A stretch of DNA of 64,000 nucleotides from Knoellia sinensis KCTC 19936 (GCF_000768705.1 NZ_AVPJ01000007.1:1-64000); one strand, 5' to 3'; positions 1 through 7,639 are shown, counted from the stretch's first letter. Numbers and translations are program-made. The notes: a model not told the origin generated them from the letters alone.

Positions 1-457
1 ACGCCTTGTCCCCCAACGACCCGAGCTTCGGTGCGAGGTCGGCGTCGACCTGCGCCCGATGCTCCCGCGACAGGCACGCCGTTTCGCGGACCATGATCAT
101 CGCCCGCCGCTCACTGATCTCCCCCGAGGTCAACGCGGCCAGGGTGTGTGGCATCTCCTCCACCAATGCCCGCGCGACCCCGACGTGCTGGTCCGCCACC
201 GTCGGCGAGCACTTCCTGGCCAGCGCGATCTCGGCACGGACGCTGCGAGAGTCCTCACCCAACGCCTCCCGGTCCACGACCGCGGCCTGCGTCAGCCGGG
301 CCTGCGCCGCGGCCGCGGCACCCTTGATCGCCTCCAACGCCGACACCGTCGCGACCCGCTCGGCCTCGGTCAACCCCTCCGGGTTCACGTCGGCCAACGA
401 GGACACCACCGAGCGCACCTGCGCTTCACGTGTGGTCGTCACCGGTGTCGTTCCCAT
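1..457 (-). CDS. DUF222 / 13E12-repeat family protein, N-terminal part, cut by window edge
   Basis: The complement reads from ATG at 457 off the left edge without a stop, giving about 152 residues. They begin MGTTPVTTTREAQ and are almost entirely Ala/Arg/Glu-rich helix. The sequence has the DUF222 pattern of actinobacterial 13E12-repeat proteins (GLTEAERVATVSALEAIKG, then TLAALTSGEISERRAMIMV). Full-length members usually end in an HNH nuclease domain, but that part would lie outside the window, so nuclease activity cannot be claimed. An in-frame TGA just upstream of the ATG fixes the start. These genes are often multicopy, and their role is not settled. Both plus-strand reading frames over this stretch are shadows. 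Confidence 0.8.
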   Translation of the reverse strand, partial: MGTTPVTTTREAQVRSVVSSLADVNPEGLTEAERVATVSALEAIKGAAAAAQARLTQAAVVDREALGEDSRSVRAEIALARKCSPTVADQHVGVARALVEEMPHTLAALTSGEISERRAMIMVRETACLSREHRAQVDADLAPKLGSLGDKA

Positions 458-618
458 GCCTCAAATCGTACACGCGTTCGGTGACGCGCTGTGGGCTGTC
501 CACAGGCGAATTCCATTGGGACACAACAGCACTGGCACAGATCAGGGCATCCCGAACAAGCCCCATGACCGGGCCACGAACACAGTGCACCACCCACCAC
601 CGACAGCGATGCTGGCAC

Positions 619-636
619 GGTGCGCGGACGGCATAC
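619..636 (-). repeat. Extended GTATGCCGT repeat, single copy
   Basis: On the complement this reads GTATGCCGTCCGCGCACC, the 18-bp extended form of the word that recurs through the window. It lies in the gap between arfB and the DUF222 gene, next to the near-palindrome GAAACCGGTTTTC at 638-650. No function is assigned. Confidence 0.5.
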
Positions 637-648
637 GGAAACCGGTTT

Positions 649-1131
649 TCAGTCCGGAATCACGCGACCCCGGCCGGACTTGAGTTCGCCACGGCGCTTC
701 TTGAACTCAAGCCGGCGGCGCTGTGACCCCTTGGTCGGACGGGTCGGCCGCCTCGCCGGTGGCGCTGGCGCGAGTGCATCGCGCAACAGGTTTCCCAAGC
801 GCTCCCGCGCCGCCGCGCGATTTCGGAGTTGGGAGCGGTGCTCGGTCGCCACCACCACGATCCGGCCCTGCACCAGGCTCGTTGCGAGTACTTCGAGAAC
901 CCGCTCGACCTGTGTGGGCCGCAACGACGTCGAGGCCCCCGGATCGAAGGTGAGCTCGACGCGACTGTCAGTCGTGTTGACCCCTTGACCACCTGGACCG
1001 GACGAGCGACTGAACCGCTCGGCCAACTCACTCGCATCGATGACGAGACCACCCGGGAGCCCCGGGCCGGGACGGACGACGAGGTCGCCGGTGCCAGAGC
1101 TCACAGCAGAGAGGCGGCTCGCGCCGCCCAC
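649..1131 (-). CDS. arfB: Alternative ribosome-rescue peptidyl-tRNA hydrolase ArfB
   Basis: This is a 160-residue class I release-factor-like protein. The segment SRSSGPGGQGVNTTDSRVEL (about residues 41-60) carries the GGQ motif (47-49) that triggers peptidyl-tRNA hydrolysis. The protein lacks the codon-recognition domain of RF1/RF2 and ends in a basic tail (EFKKRRGELKSGRGR) of the kind ArfB/YaeJ inserts into the empty mRNA channel of stalled ribosomes. Length and architecture match ArfB. The start is uncertain: GTG at 1131 gives the longest form, and GTG at 1104 (MSSGTGDLVV) would begin closer to the usual family start. The next gene upstream on this strand is the GNAT gene ending at 1213. 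Confidence 0.88.
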   Translation of the reverse strand: MGGASRLSAVSSGTGDLVVRPGPGLPGGLVIDASELAERFSRSSGPGGQGVNTTDSRVELTFDPGASTSLRPTQVERVLEVLATSLVQGRIVVVATEHRSQLRNRAAARERLGNLLRDALAPAPPARRPTRPTKGSQRRRLEFKKRRGELKSGRGRVIPD

Positions 1132-1212
1132 AGCTCGGCCATGGAACTCCCCCTGGTCGTCGAACCGGCGCCGTCGACGACACCCTCGTCAATGTCCATG
1201 TCGTGGCCCACC

Positions 1213-1725
1213 TCAGCGGATCCAATAGCGACGCGTGCCCTGGCGACTGTCTTCATAGACACCCCCGTTGGCTTCGATGACCGCTCGCGACGATGGGTTG
1301 CCCTCGTCGCACGTGACCAGCACCGGGCTGACCTCCACTGCGTGAGCCAACGCCACTGCCTGGCGCAGTGCCTCCGTGGCGATCCCCTCACCGCGCCGGC
1401 TCGGCCTCACGGAGTGGCCGATGTGACCGCCCTGTTCCAACAGGAAGTCATCGAGGTCGTGCCGGACGGCGACGAAACCCACGAGCTCATCACCATCGGC
1501 AATCCAGCGAAAGGAGCACGGAACGTGACCCTCGGGGCGCGGCCCGTCCGGCAGCTCCTGCGCGCGCCGGTCGACGACGATCTCCGCCATCGTGTCGACG
1601 TCCAACTCATGGTCGACCGCCGCGAAATAGCCGCTGCCGTCCATCGGCCCACTCCCGAACTCCTCGATCATGTCCTTCCACGACTGGTGGAATCGGACGT
1701 CCGGCAGTTCCAGCGAAATCGGCAT
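1213..1725 (-). CDS. GNAT family N-acetyltransferase
   Basis: This 170-residue protein is a single GNAT domain. The acetyl-CoA binding signature is GGHIGHSVRPSRRGEGIATE (R-x-x-G-x-G/A type), followed by EALRQAVALAHAVEVSPVLVTCDEGNPSS and a C-terminal IEANGG segment, the usual beta5-alpha5 region of small-molecule acetyltransferases. The N-terminal half (DGSGYFAAVDHELDVDTMAE) resembles members that carry a variable acceptor-recognition segment. The acceptor cannot be inferred from sequence or neighbours. It lies between arfB and cimA on the same strand with ordinary spacing. Start ATG at 1725. Confidence 0.85.
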   Translation of the reverse strand: MPISLELPDVRFHQSWKDMIEEFGSGPMDGSGYFAAVDHELDVDTMAEIVVDRRAQELPDGPRPEGHVPCSFRWIADGDELVGFVAVRHDLDDFLLEQGGHIGHSVRPSRRGEGIATEALRQAVALAHAVEVSPVLVTCDEGNPSSRAVIEANGGVYEDSRQGTRRYWIR

Positions 1726-1780
1726 TGGCCCAGTCTCGCTGACGGCACACGGCGTGCTCCACCGACTTTGGCCGCGGACG

Positions 1781-3409
1781 TCAGCGCGCTGGCACCCCAG
1801 CCCGCAACAACCCGTAGGTCACGCTCTCAACGAGTGCCATCCAACTGGCCTCGAGGATGTTGGGTGCGACGCCGATGGTCTCCCACGTCGTCTCCCCGTC
1901 ACTGGTCTCGATGAGGACCCGCGTCACCGCATCGGTGCCGTGCGCTGCATCGAGGATGCGCACGCGGAAGTCGATGAGTTCGAGGTGCTCGATCTCCGGG
2001 TAGGCCGTCGCGAGCGCCAGCCGCAACGCCTGGTCCAAGGCATTGACTGGACCGTTTCCCTCGCCGGTGCGGAGCACGCGCTTGCCACCTGCACTGAGCT
2101 TGACGGTCGCCTCCGACAGCGCGTCGCCGTCCGGTCGGGAGTCGGTGATGACCCGCCACGACTCGATGTCGAAGAAGGTCGGCAGCGCCCCCGCGATCTC
2201 ACGGCGCAGCAGCAGTTCGAAGCTCGCGTCGGCGGCGTCGAAAGTGTAGCCGCGCAATTCGAGTTCCTTGACCCGGGCGAGGACCTTCTGCACGAGCGCG
2301 CTGTCCTCCTCGTCCTCCGGGTCGAGGTCGAAGCCGAGTTCGCGCGACTTGAGCTCGATCGACGCGCGACCGGCCATGTCGGAGATGAGCATCCGCATGT
2401 CGTTGCCGACGTGCTTGGGGTCGAGGTGCTGGTAGAGATCCGGGTCGACCTTGATCGCGCTTGCGTGGAGGCCTGCCTTGTGCGCGAACGCGCTCGCCCC
2501 GGTGTAGGGCTGGCGCGAATAGGCAGGCACGTTCGTGATCTCGCTGATCGCGTGACTGATCCGCGTCGACTCCTGGAGCAGGTGCGGGTCCATCACCTCA
2601 CGCCCCTCCTTGAGCTGGAGATTCGCGATGACGGTGACGAGGTTGGCGTTGCCGGTGCGCTCGCCGTAGCCGTTGATCGTGCCCTGGACGTGTGTCGCGC
2701 CGGCGCCGACGGCGGCCATCGAGTTGGCGACCGCGCAGCCGGTGTCGTTGTGGCAGTGGATGCCCAGGCGTGCGTCTCCCGACGCCCCGCCGCCCGGCCC
2801 CGATCCGAGAGCAAGGGCTGCCACGACGTCGGTGACGACGTCCCAGACCTGCCCGGGGAGCATCCCGCCGTTGGTGTCGCACAGCGCAGCCACCTCGGCA
2901 CCGGACTCGAACGCGGCGCGCAACGCTTCGAGAGCGTAGGCGCGGTCCACGGCATACCCGTCGAAGAAGTGCTCCGCGTCGAGGAAGACGCGCCGCCCCT
3001 CCCCGCGCAGGAACGACACCGTGTCGCGGATCATCGCGAGGTTTTCCTCGCGGGTCGTCCGGAGCGCGCGCTCGACGTGACCGATGTGCGACTTCGCGAC
3101 GAGGGTGACCACCGGCGCCCCGCTGTCGACGAGCGCCCGGACGAGCGGATCGGTCGCGGCCTTCCCACCGACTCTGCGGGTCGCACCGAACGCCGCGAGC
3201 GTCGCGTTCTTGAGCCTGAGGTCGGTGGCGGCCCGGGCAAAGAACTCGGTGTCCTTGGGATTCGCGCCGGGCCAGCCACCTTCGATGAAGCCGACGCCGA
3301 GGTCGTCGAGGTGCGAGGCGATGGCGAGCTTGTCCGCGACGGAGAGGTTGAGCCCCTCCTGTTGGGCACCATCGCGCAGCGTGGTGTCGTAGACGTGCAG
3401 GTCACTCAT
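1781..3409 (-). CDS. cimA: (R)-citramalate synthase
   Basis: This 542-residue protein of the isopropylmalate/homocitrate synthase family begins MSDLHVYDTTLRDGAQQEG, the metal- and substrate-binding DTTLRDG motif of the TIM-barrel domain. The metal-ligand HCHNDTG motif lies near residue 220, and GNANLVTVIANLQLK follows. The C-terminal third is a LeuA-type allosteric dimerisation domain. FIEGGWPGANPKDTEFF near residue 42 is characteristic of citramalate synthases rather than LeuA. The enzyme condenses pyruvate and acetyl-CoA, giving a threonine-independent route to 2-ketobutyrate and isoleucine. Its 5' region carries a leader peptide and terminator (3556-3647), so expression is probably attenuated by branched-chain amino acid supply. 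The long plus-strand frame opposite is a shadow. Confidence 0.93.
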   Translation of the reverse strand: MSDLHVYDTTLRDGAQQEGLNLSVADKLAIASHLDDLGVGFIEGGWPGANPKDTEFFARAATDLRLKNATLAAFGATRRVGGKAATDPLVRALVDSGAPVVTLVAKSHIGHVERALRTTREENLAMIRDTVSFLRGEGRRVFLDAEHFFDGYAVDRAYALEALRAAFESGAEVAALCDTNGGMLPGQVWDVVTDVVAALALGSGPGGGASGDARLGIHCHNDTGCAVANSMAAVGAGATHVQGTINGYGERTGNANLVTVIANLQLKEGREVMDPHLLQESTRISHAISEITNVPAYSRQPYTGASAFAHKAGLHASAIKVDPDLYQHLDPKHVGNDMRMLISDMAGRASIELKSRELGFDLDPEDEEDSALVQKVLARVKELELRGYTFDAADASFELLLRREIAGALPTFFDIESWRVITDSRPDGDALSEATVKLSAGGKRVLRTGEGNGPVNALDQALRLALATAYPEIEHLELIDFRVRILDAAHGTDAVTRVLIETSDGETTWETIGVAPNILEASWMALVESVTYGLLRAGVPAR

Positions 3410-3555
3410 CGTGTCTCGCCTCGATCGGTCTCGTGCATCGGTTCGGTACTGCTGGTCTCTCAGGTGCCATTGTCGAGGAGCGCTGCCGTTCGGGGGCCGG
3501 GGTGTGGCCGACTGAACGTTTGTCCGGGCGACTCCGGCGCACCGTCATCGACCAA

Positions 3556-3585
3556 ACAAAAAGACCCCCCGGGTGTGGGAGGTCT
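3556..3585 (-). terminator. Attenuator terminator in the cimA leader
   Basis: Read on the minus strand, AGACCTCCC and GGGGGGTCT form a stem (outer arms 3581-3585 and 3562-3566), followed immediately by TTTTTGTTTGG. It lies about 150 nt upstream of the cimA ATG, between the leader peptide and the gene. That is the position of an intrinsic terminator in a leader-peptide attenuator, not of a terminator for an upstream gene. The gene at 3774 is on the other strand. Confidence 0.7.
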
Positions 3586-3612
3586 GCGCGACGAACTGTG
3601 TGTTCGTCGCGC
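3586..3612 (-). promoter_or_regulatory. Perfect 11-bp hairpin overlapping the cimA leader stop codon
   Basis: GCGCGACGAAC (3586-3596) and GTTCGTCGCGC (3602-3612) pair perfectly around a 5-nt loop. The first base of the stem on the minus RNA is within the last codon of the leader peptide at 3612. A ribosome stopped at the leader terminus would mask this stem and change which downstream structure can form. This is the geometry expected of the pause or anti-antiterminator stem in a classical attenuator. Confidence 0.6.
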
Positions 3613-3647
3613 TAGTCGATAATGACGGTGGCGGTGGCCACGGACAT
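3612..3647 (-). CDS. cimA leader peptide (MSVATATVIID)
   Basis: An 11-codon frame runs ATG TCC GTG GCC ACC GCC ACC GTC ATT ATC GAC TAG. Six of ten codons after Met are Val, Thr or Ile, ending in two consecutive Ile codons just before the stop, and a hairpin and terminator follow at once. GTG at 3656 is an in-frame alternative start that adds three residues. I saw no convincing Shine-Dalgarno sequence or promoter. Codon content, position and downstream structures are the evidence. The likely role is to sense charged Ile/Val/Thr tRNA and control read-through into cimA. Confidence 0.6.
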   Translation of the reverse strand: MSVATATVIID

Positions 3648-3732
3648 GAGAGTCACGGGGAGAGCGTGGCACGCGCCGGCACAGGCCGGGAAGGACTGTC
3701 CACATCGCGGTCATCGCGAGTGTTGTTCTTCT

Positions 3733-3750
3733 GTATGCCGTCCGCCCGCC
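3733..3750 (+). repeat. Extended GTATGCCGT repeat, single copy
   Basis: GTATGCCGTCCGCCCGCC lies in the cimA/DUF1905 intergenic region, upstream of the ATG at 3774. It is the same 18-bp form as the copies at 619, 33819, 46933 and 54201. Confidence 0.5.
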
Positions 3751-3773
3751 TCCCGTGGCTAGGCTCGACTTCC

Positions 3774-4235
3774 ATGGGAGAGACGTTGCACCTCACCGCT
3801 GTCCTCGAGCCGATGGGCCCCGCCGGCGGCTTCGCCTTCACCGACGAGCAGGTCGCGGCGATGGGTGAAGGGGCCAAGGTCTTCCCCGTCATCGTGACGA
3901 TCAAGGGCAAGGAGATCCCACTGCGATTGGCACGCATGGGCGGCGAGAACATCGTGGGCTTCAGCAAGGCCAACCGCGCCGCAGCCGGGGTCGAGATCGG
4001 CGACGAGGTGACCTTCGACATCGTGGCGGACCTCAAGCCGCGCACCGTCGAGGTGCCCGACGACCTTGCTGCGGGTCTGGCGGCGGATCCCGCGGCGGAG
4101 AAGGCGTTCGAGGCCTTGGCCTACTCGCATCGCAAGGAGTACGTCCGCTGGGTCACCGAGGCCAAACGAGAGCAGACCCGGACTGATCGGATTGCCAAGA
4201 CGGTCGCCATGGTGCGAGCCGGGAAGACCCGCTGA
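3774..4235 (+). CDS. DUF1905 / YdeI-OmpD-associated domain protein
   Basis: This 153-residue protein has two parts. An N-terminal DUF1905 beta-barrel-like segment covers about residues 1-95 (GGFAFTDEQVAAMGEGAKVFPVIVTI ... IPLRLARMGGENIVGFSKANR ... IGDEVTFDIVADLKPRTVEVP). A C-terminal YdeI-type helical tail follows (AAEKAFEALAYSHRKEYVRWVTEAKREQTRTDRIAKTVAMVRAGK). The tail is linked to bacteriocin protection in some families, but the biochemical role is unknown. ATG at 3774 is chosen because residues upstream in the open frame do not resemble the family. TAGGCT at 3760-3765, 8 nt before the ATG, could be a -10 box. It is transcribed divergently from cimA. Confidence 0.82.
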   Translation: MGETLHLTAVLEPMGPAGGFAFTDEQVAAMGEGAKVFPVIVTIKGKEIPLRLARMGGENIVGFSKANRAAAGVEIGDEVTFDIVADLKPRTVEVPDDLAAGLAADPAAEKAFEALAYSHRKEYVRWVTEAKREQTRTDRIAKTVAMVRAGKTR

Positions 4236-4238
4236 CCC

Positions 4239-5567
4239 TCAGCCCGTGCGTCGTCGTCCCACCCGGTCTCGAGGTGCTGTCCCGTCGAGGCTCGCCTGAT
4301 CTGCCGCAGCTCGTCCGATGTGCCACCCCTCGGCGTCACGCACCGGCTGAGTCCGCCTCCGTGTCAGTGAGGGGAACCACTCACCCACGGTCTGCTCGAC
4401 CTTCTTGTTGCGCGCCGCCAGGAGCGGCACGAGCGCCTGCCCCTTCGAACTCGCCTCCGGGGCCGCCGACTCCATCTCGGCCTTGGCGACCTCGCGGAGA
4501 CGCTCGCCGATGCGGTGGGCGTAGGCCGTGAGGAAGCTCGACCGGAAGGCCCGCGTGCGGCTCCGCCCGCGGAAGTCGGCGCGCTTGCCCTCGGCGAGCA
4601 TGCGTGCATTCGCCTGCACGAGCAGCGAAGTGAAGAGCAACTCGACCGACTCCAGGTCTGCCTCGTAGCCGATCACCGTCCCGAAGCCGAGTTCCTTGGT
4701 CCACACCGTCCGGCACCGGTTGGCCGACGCCACAGCGCTGAGGAGGGACGCCTTCGGCCCCTCATAGGGCGACTCGATCCCGATTCGGCGCCCCTGCGGC
4801 CCATCCTCGGCGCTCTCCTCTCCGGCCGACGCCGCGAGCAGTGCGGCATCGATGCTGTGCCGCGCCATCAGTGCCTGAGCTCCCGCAGTGAAGGTCTCTG
4901 CCTCGGCCTCGAAGGTGGTCGACTCCGCCTTGGCGAGCAACATCCGCACGCGCTCGAGAACCCGCACGTCGACGCTCGCGAGCGTCGCGCGGCGGTCGCC
5001 AGCAGATCCGTTGCCATCCTGGGCAGGTCGGACCTCCCCGGGGAGCGGTGTCAGCCGTTCGATGCTCGGGAGCGTCTGCACGAGGTGCAGGACGGCCATC
5101 GACTGGGTCACCAGCGTGAGCCAGTCGGTCCCACTGCGACGTCGGGCATCGAGCCATGTCTGAGAGCGCTGCCACCAGATCCGGCTCTCGATCGCTGTGA
5201 GCTGGCCGAGCCAGCGCGGGTCGACCGTCTGCGCGGCGTAGCGATCGAGCTCGTCGGCCATCACGTCCCGTGCCACCTCCTGCTCAGGCGCCGTCAACGT
5301 CCTTGCGCCCATCCGCTGGATGTCGCTCGGCTGCCAACCGCGCTCCCACGCCGCCCGCACGGCGTCCCGCATCAGCGTGACCACTGTGGCCACGACCGCG
5401 TGGGCGCCGACGCCCGTGGCACATCGAGTGGCGAGTTCCACCGTGACGTCGTCGAAAAGGCGCGGCCGGTGGCTCCCCAAGGCGTGGACGGCTCGCGCGA
5501 CAAGTTCGGACTCGGAGCCTCTGGTCGGCTCGGTGTTGTGGTGCATGGTCTCCCCCACTGGATGCAT
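4239..5567 (-). CDS. DUF2786 domain protein
   Basis: This 442-residue protein has a central DUF2786 segment, ERVRMLLAKAESTTFEAEAE followed by TFTAGAQALMARHSIDAALL (about residues 205-245). A basic C-terminal part follows (GKRADFRGRSRTRAFRSSFLTAYAHRIGERL), as usual for this family. The N-terminal 200 residues are helical and may be specific to the lineage. Function is unknown. The family is common in actinobacteria and phages. It converges on the DUF1905 gene with a 3-nt gap and is divergent from the promoter at 5680. ATG at 5567 gives MHPVGETMHHNTEP; the second Met, at 5546, is an alternative start. Confidence 0.78.
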   Translation of the reverse strand: MHPVGETMHHNTEPTRGSESELVARAVHALGSHRPRLFDDVTVELATRCATGVGAHAVVATVVTLMRDAVRAAWERGWQPSDIQRMGARTLTAPEQEVARDVMADELDRYAAQTVDPRWLGQLTAIESRIWWQRSQTWLDARRRSGTDWLTLVTQSMAVLHLVQTLPSIERLTPLPGEVRPAQDGNGSAGDRRATLASVDVRVLERVRMLLAKAESTTFEAEAETFTAGAQALMARHSIDAALLAASAGEESAEDGPQGRRIGIESPYEGPKASLLSAVASANRCRTVWTKELGFGTVIGYEADLESVELLFTSLLVQANARMLAEGKRADFRGRSRTRAFRSSFLTAYAHRIGERLREVAKAEMESAAPEASSKGQALVPLLAARNKKVEQTVGEWFPSLTRRRTQPVRDAEGWHIGRAAADQASLDGTAPRDRVGRRRTG

Positions 5568-5665
5568 CGACGAAGGGCATCAGCATGGCAGCGCCCTCGG
5601 ACGGCGCGCCCCGCCGCAGGGCGATCTGTGGATGACCACGGTGCAATCCAGCATCTGTGCACACG

Positions 5666-5712
5666 GTGTCAACGTTCAGTTGACACGCTCGTTCTGTCAA
5701 CCTACGGTTGAC
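5666..5712. promoter_or_regulatory. Two palindromic operators overlapping the 5715 promoter
   Basis: Palindrome 1 is GTGTCAAC-gttca-GTTGACAC (5666-5686), a perfect 8+5+8 inverted repeat whose right arm contains the -35 hexamer. Palindrome 2 is GTCAACC-tac-GGTTGAC (5696-5712), a perfect 7+3+7 repeat that contains the -10 hexamer. Both share the GTCAAC/GTTGAC core and their centres are 28 bp apart. Occupancy by a dimer would block polymerase. The HTH protein encoded at 5977 is the obvious candidate ligand (inference). Confidence 0.65.
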
Positions 5713-5714
5713 GC
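5680..5714 (+). promoter_or_regulatory. Promoter of the 5715-6504 gene pair, probably leaderless
   Basis: TTGACA (5680-5685), a 17-bp spacer and TACGGT (5703-5708) make a near-consensus sigma-A-type promoter. The ATG at 5715 follows the -10 box after 6 nt, so transcription should begin at or within a base or two of the start codon. Confidence 0.7.
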
Positions 5715-5990
5715 ATGGCAAAGACTCTGGGTCTCCGAACCTCCAAGGCGACCGACCTCACCTCCGGCACCCTCTGCGTCGTGCTGGGGTTCGCCGCCTT
5801 CCTCCTGTCGCGCGGCAGGGACGGCTTCGACAAGGGGCTGTTCCAGGGCGCCACCGTCGCGCTCATGGTCCTCGGCGCCTACCTCCTCGGGTCAGCGATG
5901 TGGGCGCGACGCGAGACCCCCGACCCCGACTCCGAGCACGAGCGCCCCGGCGACGACGACCTCTGGCTGCCGAGCCGTGACGACCGCTGA
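5715..5990 (+). CDS. Small two-helix membrane protein
   Basis: This 91-residue protein has two hydrophobic segments, TSGTLCVVLGFAAFLLS (about residues 16-32) and FQGATVALMVLGAYLLGSAM (about 43-62). They are joined by a short charged loop (RGRDGFDKGL) and followed by an acidic cytoplasmic-type tail (RRETPDPDSEHERPGDDDLW). No family is recognised. Its last 14 nt overlap the next gene, which encodes an HTH protein, so the two are probably translated together. The strongest recognisable promoter in the window precedes it and is covered by two operators. Confidence 0.7.
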   Translation: MAKTLGLRTSKATDLTSGTLCVVLGFAAFLLSRGRDGFDKGLFQGATVALMVLGAYLLGSAMWARRETPDPDSEHERPGDDDLWLPSRDDR

Positions 5991-6504
5991 GACCGGCCCG
6001 GACGCCGAGCTTGTCGAGGCCATCGGCACCGCGATCCTCAGGGCAGCACCACAAGACGACCCCCTCGCTCTCGTCCGGCATGCCGCGTCGGCTGAGAGCG
6101 CCGCTCGTGACCTCCTGCAGCAGGCGGTCGGCGCCGCTCGCTCAGGTGGCCACAGCTGGGCCGCCATCGGAACGGAGCTCGGCATGAGTCGTCAGGCCGT
6201 CCAGCAGCGCTTCGGCGATCGAAGCGGCGCAGACGCCCCCTCCGCGGAACAGCGGTGGCTCGGCCCCGTCACTGCCTTCGACGAGATGGCCGAGCTCGAG
6301 ATCGCCGGTCGTCGGGGGTGGCACACCATCCGCGCCGGGATGCTCCGCCACCTCATGGTGCACACACCCACGCAGTGGGAGCACAAGCGTGTCGTCTGGA
6401 CCGGCTCCCTCAAGCGTTACGAGCAGGACGGCTGGGTCGTCGGCTGCCGCGCACTCCCGTGGATCTACCTCGTCCGCGACACGGGCATTCCAGCCGAGAG
6501 CTGA
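5977..6504 (+). CDS. Helix-turn-helix protein, possibly the local repressor
   Basis: The start is GTG at 5977, overlapping the end of the membrane-protein gene, and gives 175 residues. The stretch LQQAVGAARSGGHSWAAIGTELGMSRQAVQQRFGD (about residues 41-75) is a clear helix-turn-helix of the region-4/MarR-like type. The C-terminal 90 residues (WLGPVTAFDEMAELEIAGRR and YEQDGWVVGCRALPWIYLVR) may be a ligand-sensing or partner domain and match nothing I recognise. Translational coupling to a membrane protein and the palindromes in the shared promoter suggest autoregulation. Because the frame is open far upstream, earlier starts are possible but would overlap most of the previous gene. Confidence 0.72.
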   Translation: MTTAETGPDAELVEAIGTAILRAAPQDDPLALVRHAASAESAARDLLQQAVGAARSGGHSWAAIGTELGMSRQAVQQRFGDRSGADAPSAEQRWLGPVTAFDEMAELEIAGRRGWHTIRAGMLRHLMVHTPTQWEHKRVVWTGSLKRYEQDGWVVGCRALPWIYLVRDTGIPAES

Positions 6505-6511
6505 CTCAGCC

Positions 6512-7639
6512 TCAGGTGACCGAGCGCCACCAGAAACTCGGCCCATCCGGCAGCGCCGACACGTCGACTGGCTCCCCCGGCCGCGGCACCACGACCCGCA
6601 TCCCGTGCCTCTCGGCCTCGACCAGGACCCGTTCGATGGGCTCGCTCCACGGGTGGAACGCGAGGTTGAACGTGCCCCAGTGCACCGGCACCATCGCCGC
6701 GGCACCCACGTCCATGGCTGCTTCGACACCGTGCTCAGGCGTCATGTGGATCGTCGGCCAGCCCGTGTCATAGGCACCGACCTGCACCAGCGCCAGGTCG
6801 AAGGGGCCGTAGCGCTCGCCGATCTGCGCGAATCCCACGAAGTAGCCGGTGTCACCCGAATAGAAGACCTTGCTGGTCTCGCCCTCGAGCACCCACGAGG
6901 CCCACAGCGTCCCATCGCGCGACAGGCCGCGACCCGAGAAGTGCTGTGCAGGAGTCGCGACGAGACGCACGCCCGCAACCTTGGTGTCCTCATGCCAGTC
7001 GAGTTCGTCGATCCGGTCGGCGGGCACACCCCACTTCTCGAGGTGGGCGCCGATGCCGAGCGGGACGACGAACCGCGTCTCGTGTCGCAGTCGCGCGAGG
7101 TCCTTGATGGAGTCCATGTCCAAGTGGTCGTAGTGGTCGTGCGAGATCACGACGGCGTCGACCGGCGGCAGGTCGCGAAGCGCAACCGGCACGGGGTGCA
7201 ACCGGCGCGGACCCACCTGCTGCGATGGCGAGCAGCGGTCACTCCACACGGGGTCGAGCAGGACGACCGCACCGTCGATCTGGACCAGCACCGTCGAGTG
7301 CCCCAGCCACGTGACGCGCGTTCCCTCGGGCAGCGCCCCCAGAGCGCCTCGGACCAAGGGCACGTCACCGACGGGATGCCGACTCTGACGTCCGGAGACG
7401 AAGTCCTTCAGACCACCCGCGAGCGACCGCGACGACGGCTCGAACCGCAACTGCTGGTTGTGGAACCTCCCGTTCGACCATTCGGGCGAAGCCGCCATGC
7501 GCGCTGCCCGCGCTCCTGTGGCGCGGCCACCCATGGCTTCCGGCACGGGGCGCCCTGCCTTGATGAGCCAGGCGGCGAGCCCGACACCTCCAGCGGCGAT
7601 CGCGATTCCAGGTGCTCTCACGGCATCAGTGTCACTCAC
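6512..7639 (-). CDS. NAPE-PLD-like MBL-fold metallo-hydrolase
   Basis: The start is GTG at 7639, overlapping the upstream hydrolase gene by 8 nt, and gives 375 residues. The N-terminus has a hydrophobic helix (GIAIAAGGVGLAAWLI, about residues 11-26). The metallo-beta-lactamase motif SHDHYDHLD is near 166-174. Later motifs PAQHFSGRG, GTLWASWVL, YSGDTGYF, YGPFDLALVQVGAYD and PVHWGTFNLA follow the order seen in N-acylphosphatidylethanolamine-hydrolysing phospholipase D. The known NAPE-PLD reaction releases N-acylethanolamine from phospholipid. Substrate here is unproven; UlaG-type lactonases share the fold. It is the last gene of the gamma-glutamyl catabolic operon, which may be relevant to the choice of substrate. 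Confidence 0.8.
   Translation of the reverse strand: MSDTDAVRAPGIAIAAGGVGLAAWLIKAGRPVPEAMGGRATGARAARMAASPEWSNGRFHNQQLRFEPSSRSLAGGLKDFVSGRQSRHPVGDVPLVRGALGALPEGTRVTWLGHSTVLVQIDGAVVLLDPVWSDRCSPSQQVGPRRLHPVPVALRDLPPVDAVVISHDHYDHLDMDSIKDLARLRHETRFVVPLGIGAHLEKWGVPADRIDELDWHEDTKVAGVRLVATPAQHFSGRGLSRDGTLWASWVLEGETSKVFYSGDTGYFVGFAQIGERYGPFDLALVQVGAYDTGWPTIHMTPEHGVEAAMDVGAAAMVPVHWGTFNLAFHPWSEPIERVLVEAERHGMRVVVPRPGEPVDVSALPDGPSFWWRSVT

Noticed and set aside
1670-3622. 650-residue plus-strand reading frame opposite cimA
   Set aside because: It is the antisense shadow of cimA in GC-rich DNA. The Arg/Val/Asp-rich sequence has no family pattern, and the minus strand encodes an intact enzyme.
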